NCBI RefSeq assembly: GCF_001562415.1
Contig: NZ_LOEE01000028.1
Location: 186,001-250,000 of the forward strand
Direction: 5' to 3'
From: Thermotalea metallivorans
GTDB lineage: Bacteria > Bacillota > Clostridia > Peptostreptococcales > Thermotaleaceae
Length of the DNA: 64,000 nucleotides
Under the pieces are notes generated by a model that was not told the origin of the DNA, did not search any database, and saw nothing but the letters and a program-made list of their open reading frames with translations. Both the position numbers and the translations under genes were made by a program. Below are positions 62,298 to 64,000 of the stretch, one piece after another (positions within the stretch are counted from its first letter, which is position 1; the number at the start of each line of letters is the position of its first letter).

Positions 62298-62334
62298 CGT
62301 AGGAGTTCGTCAAAATTGGTTGGAGGAGAAGGCC

Positions 62335-63081
62335 ATGGGGTATAAAAAGTATATAGGCAAAGCTGTGGATATAGGGTTGGATCTTATCTATCCCCGCAAT
62401 ATTCACTGCATCCTCTGCGGTGATGGTATCGAAAAAACAGAAAAATATTCTATGTGTACCCCCTGCAGGGATCGGGTAAAATTTATTACATTCCATTTTT
62501 GTGAAAAGTGTGGCAAACCTTTGGAACCTTTGTACTTGCCTCAAAAATGTCCCGATTGCATGATAGTGTCCCATCATTTTACCCGGGGATTTTCCTGTGT
62601 GGAATATGATGATACAGTCAAAAAGCTGATCTATCCATTGAAATATCATCAAAAAAGGTATTTGGCCCATCCCATTGGGCAAATGATGACGGATCGCCTG
62701 AGGAAAACGGATTTAGGCGAAATCCATATGATTGTACCTGTTCCCCTCCATAGGAAAAAAGAAAGGGAAAGGGGATTCAATCAATCGGAAATCATTGGAA
62801 AATATGTGGCGGATGCTTTGGGAATACCCATGGAGAAGAAAAATATCCTTCGCATAAAAGAAACGGAAACACAAAATCAGTTGAATCGGGAGGAACGGAG
62901 GGAAAACCTAAGGGATGCTTTTCAGGTTGTAGATTATAAGAAATTTGCCGGTAAAAAAATTTTAATTATTGACGATATATATACGACGGGCAGTACCATG
63001 GATGCCTGCTGCAAGGAAATCAGAAAGGCAGAACCTGAAGAAATCTATTTTATTACCTTTGCTACGGGCAAAAATCTATAA
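62335..63081 (+). CDS. comFC: ComF family protein (phosphoribosyltransferase-like)
   Basis: 248 residues. An N-terminal zinc part with four Cys pairs (ILCGDGIEKTEKYSMCTPC, FCEKCGKPL, KCPDC) precedes a phosphoribosyltransferase fold (IVPVPLHRKKERERGFNQSE, ILIIDDIYTTGSTMDACC with the PRPP loop). ComFC helps DNA uptake during competence. ATG 62335 follows GGAGGAGAAGG; the longer frame is unsupported. It precedes the flagellar genes as in B. subtilis, where comFC lies before yvyF and flgM. Confidence 0.88.
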   Translation: MGYKKYIGKAVDIGLDLIYPRNIHCILCGDGIEKTEKYSMCTPCRDRVKFITFHFCEKCGKPLEPLYLPQKCPDCMIVSHHFTRGFSCVEYDDTVKKLIYPLKYHQKRYLAHPIGQMMTDRLRKTDLGEIHMIVPVPLHRKKERERGFNQSEIIGKYVADALGIPMEKKNILRIKETETQNQLNREERRENLRDAFQVVDYKKFAGKKILIIDDIYTTGSTMDACCKEIRKAEPEEIYFITFATGKNL

Positions 63082-63148
63082 AAGAAAAAAAGATTCTTAC
63101 AGGTTGAACCTGTGAAAATCAAAATATAGAAAGTTGGAGGGAGTATCG

Positions 63149-63559
63149 ATGGCAGATATCAGAAACTGCAAACAATGCGGAAAGCTATTTCAATATACTG
63201 GGGTCAGTAAAATATGTCCTAAGTGTGCCAGGGAAGATGAAGAACTTTTTAAGATCGTCAAAGAATATCTTTACGATCATTCGGGGGCCACTATCACAGA
63301 GGTAAGTGAAGAAACAGGGGTGGAGGAGGATCGGATCCTTCGCTATCTACGCCAGGGAAAGCTGGAGATTTTAGGAGAGGGAGGGTCTTTGGTGCTGGAT
63401 TGTGAGCGGTGCGGCAAAGCCATTCGAACGGGAAGATTCTGTGATGCTTGCGCCCATGAAATAGAAGTAGAACTCAAGCGTGGGTTTACAAGGGTGGACA
63501 AGCCTAAGCAGCTTGAAAAAGACAGGATGTTTACGGCAGAAATGAAAAAGAGAAGATAA
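63149..63559 (+). CDS. yvyF: Flagellar operon protein, YvyF type
   Basis: 136 residues. Two zinc-binding ribbons (NCKQCGKLFQYTGVSKICPKC and CERCGKAIRTGRFCDAC) flank a helical HTH-like stretch (ITEVSEETGVEEDRILRYLR). Family by layout and place between comFC and flgM. ATG 63149 follows TTGGAGGGAG. Probably a regulator of flagellar genes. Confidence 0.85.
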   Translation: MADIRNCKQCGKLFQYTGVSKICPKCAREDEELFKIVKEYLYDHSGATITEVSEETGVEEDRILRYLRQGKLEILGEGGSLVLDCERCGKAIRTGRFCDACAHEIEVELKRGFTRVDKPKQLEKDRMFTAEMKKRR

Positions 63560-63574
63560 TTTCATAAAAAATCA

Positions 63575-63602
63575 TAAAGAAACATCTTGCTTTTGCCGAT
63601 AC
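63575..63602 (+). promoter_or_regulatory. Sigma-D/sigma-28-type promoter before flgM
   Basis: TAAA at 63575-63578 and GCCGATAC at 63595-63602 with a 16-base spacer, nearly the sigma-D consensus. It lies between the YvyF-like gene and flgM, which would give FlgM feedback control. Confidence 0.8.
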
Positions 63603-63631
63603 TAAAAACAGAAGAATCGGAGGAAAGCGGG

Positions 63632-63919
63632 GTGTATTTTTTTATGAAGATTACAAACAATCCCAATGTGCAAAAGATATTGGGTGCATATCAAAAGAAA
63701 TCAGAGGGTGTGGGCAAGGCATCCAAATTCAAACAGGAGAAGGATAAGGTGGAGATCTCGGAGCAAGCAAGGGCTCTTCAAGTGGCACTGAATGCCTATA
63801 AAAAATTGCCCGATATCCGAAAGGACAAGGTGAATGAAATCAGTAAACAGATAAAATCAGGCAACTATCATCCTTCCGCAGAGGAAATTGCAGAGTGCAT
63901 ATTGGATCGAAAGATTTAG
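63632..63919 (+). CDS. flgM: Anti-sigma-28 factor FlgM
   Basis: 95 residues from GTG at 63632, which follows GGAGG at eight bases; ATG 63644 gives a more usual start (MKITNNPNVQKILGAYQKKS) but is 20 bases from the ribosome site. The C-terminal half (KVEISEQARALQVALNAYKK, IRKDKVNEISKQIKSGNYHP) is the sigma-28-binding region. It holds back SigD until the hook-basal body is complete. Confidence 0.9.
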   Translation: MYFFMKITNNPNVQKILGAYQKKSEGVGKASKFKQEKDKVEISEQARALQVALNAYKKLPDIRKDKVNEISKQIKSGNYHPSAEEIAECILDRKI

Positions 63920-63973
63920 TGGATTGCAGTTGGAGGTATTTTGCCTTCAACTTCGTCTATGAGGGGGAGAAAT

Positions 63974-64000
63974 ATGTCAAAGTCGATAGAACAGCTTTTA
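63974..64000 (+). CDS. flgN: Start of FlgN-like flagellar chaperone, partial
   Basis: ATG at 63974 after GAGGGGGAG opens MSKSIEQLL and runs off the window. Only position supports FlgN: in Firmicutes flgN follows flgM. Confidence 0.5.

Overview
The window looks like a chromosome segment of a low-GC, endospore-forming, flagellated member of the Clostridia. The evidence is the SpoIIQ-type peptidase end followed by spoIIID, mbl and two flhO/flhP-type rod genes with fabZ nearby (the order known from Bacillus/Clostridia), a yyaC homologue, a YaaR homologue, sigma-D-type flagellar promoters and strong AAGGAGG ribosome sites. An Alkaliphilus-like genus is a guess; no species is claimed.

Layout. 1-4.5 kb: sporulation, cell-shape and flagellar rod genes. 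4.8 kb: fabZ. 5.3-24.9 kb: a large, AT-rich surface-glycan locus: an O-antigen-ligase-like membrane protein with a TPR tail, the four dTDP-L-rhamnose genes, a Wzm/Wzt-type ABC exporter, glycosyltransferases, a methyltransferase plus kinase/coiled-coil pair that resembles a split WbdD chain terminator, a broken nested insertion-sequence region, a WbaP-type initiating sugar-phosphate transferase, galE and galU. The gene set resembles S-layer protein glycosylation loci of Gram-positive bacteria. 24.9-36.9 kb: a complete class I lanthipeptide locus: sensor kinase, regulator and LanG-E-F-like transporter leftwards, and two nisin-like precursors, LanB, LanT and LanC rightwards from a divergent promoter region. 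No leader protease gene is present.

37.1-46.6 kb: phosphoglucomutase, a heptad-repeat coiled-coil protein, an unrecognised protein, an AEC transporter, an MNT-type nucleotidyltransferase followed by a 12-codon stub of its HepT partner, YyaC, an unrecognised anchored protein, and a large secreted phosphodiester-glycosidase-like protein. 46.8 kb: tRNA-Glu. 47-50.8 kb: a GrpE/DnaK/J-protein-like operon whose J-protein lacks the HPD motif. 51-55 kb: small membrane protein, ComEC-type MBL lipoprotein, DUF3006, an intact MntA/HepT pair, and a SAM-I riboswitch in front of metK. 55.3-64 kb: sigma-70-family factor, DUF1659/DUF2922 pair, a ComK-like protein behind a perfect LexA box, YaaR-like, recD2-like, a GGDEF protein, comFC, and the start of a flagellar operon (YvyF-like, flgM, flgN) with a sigma-D-type promoter.

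Dispersed elements: three copies of a ~107-bp palindromic element (one inverted), each lying next to an intrinsic terminator whose sequence is wholly or partly duplicated on the other side, and at least eight intergenic patches of a degenerate CTGGTAACTGGCA/GCTAACGGCTAAC repeat. Product names rest on motif recognition by eye; no database search was run.
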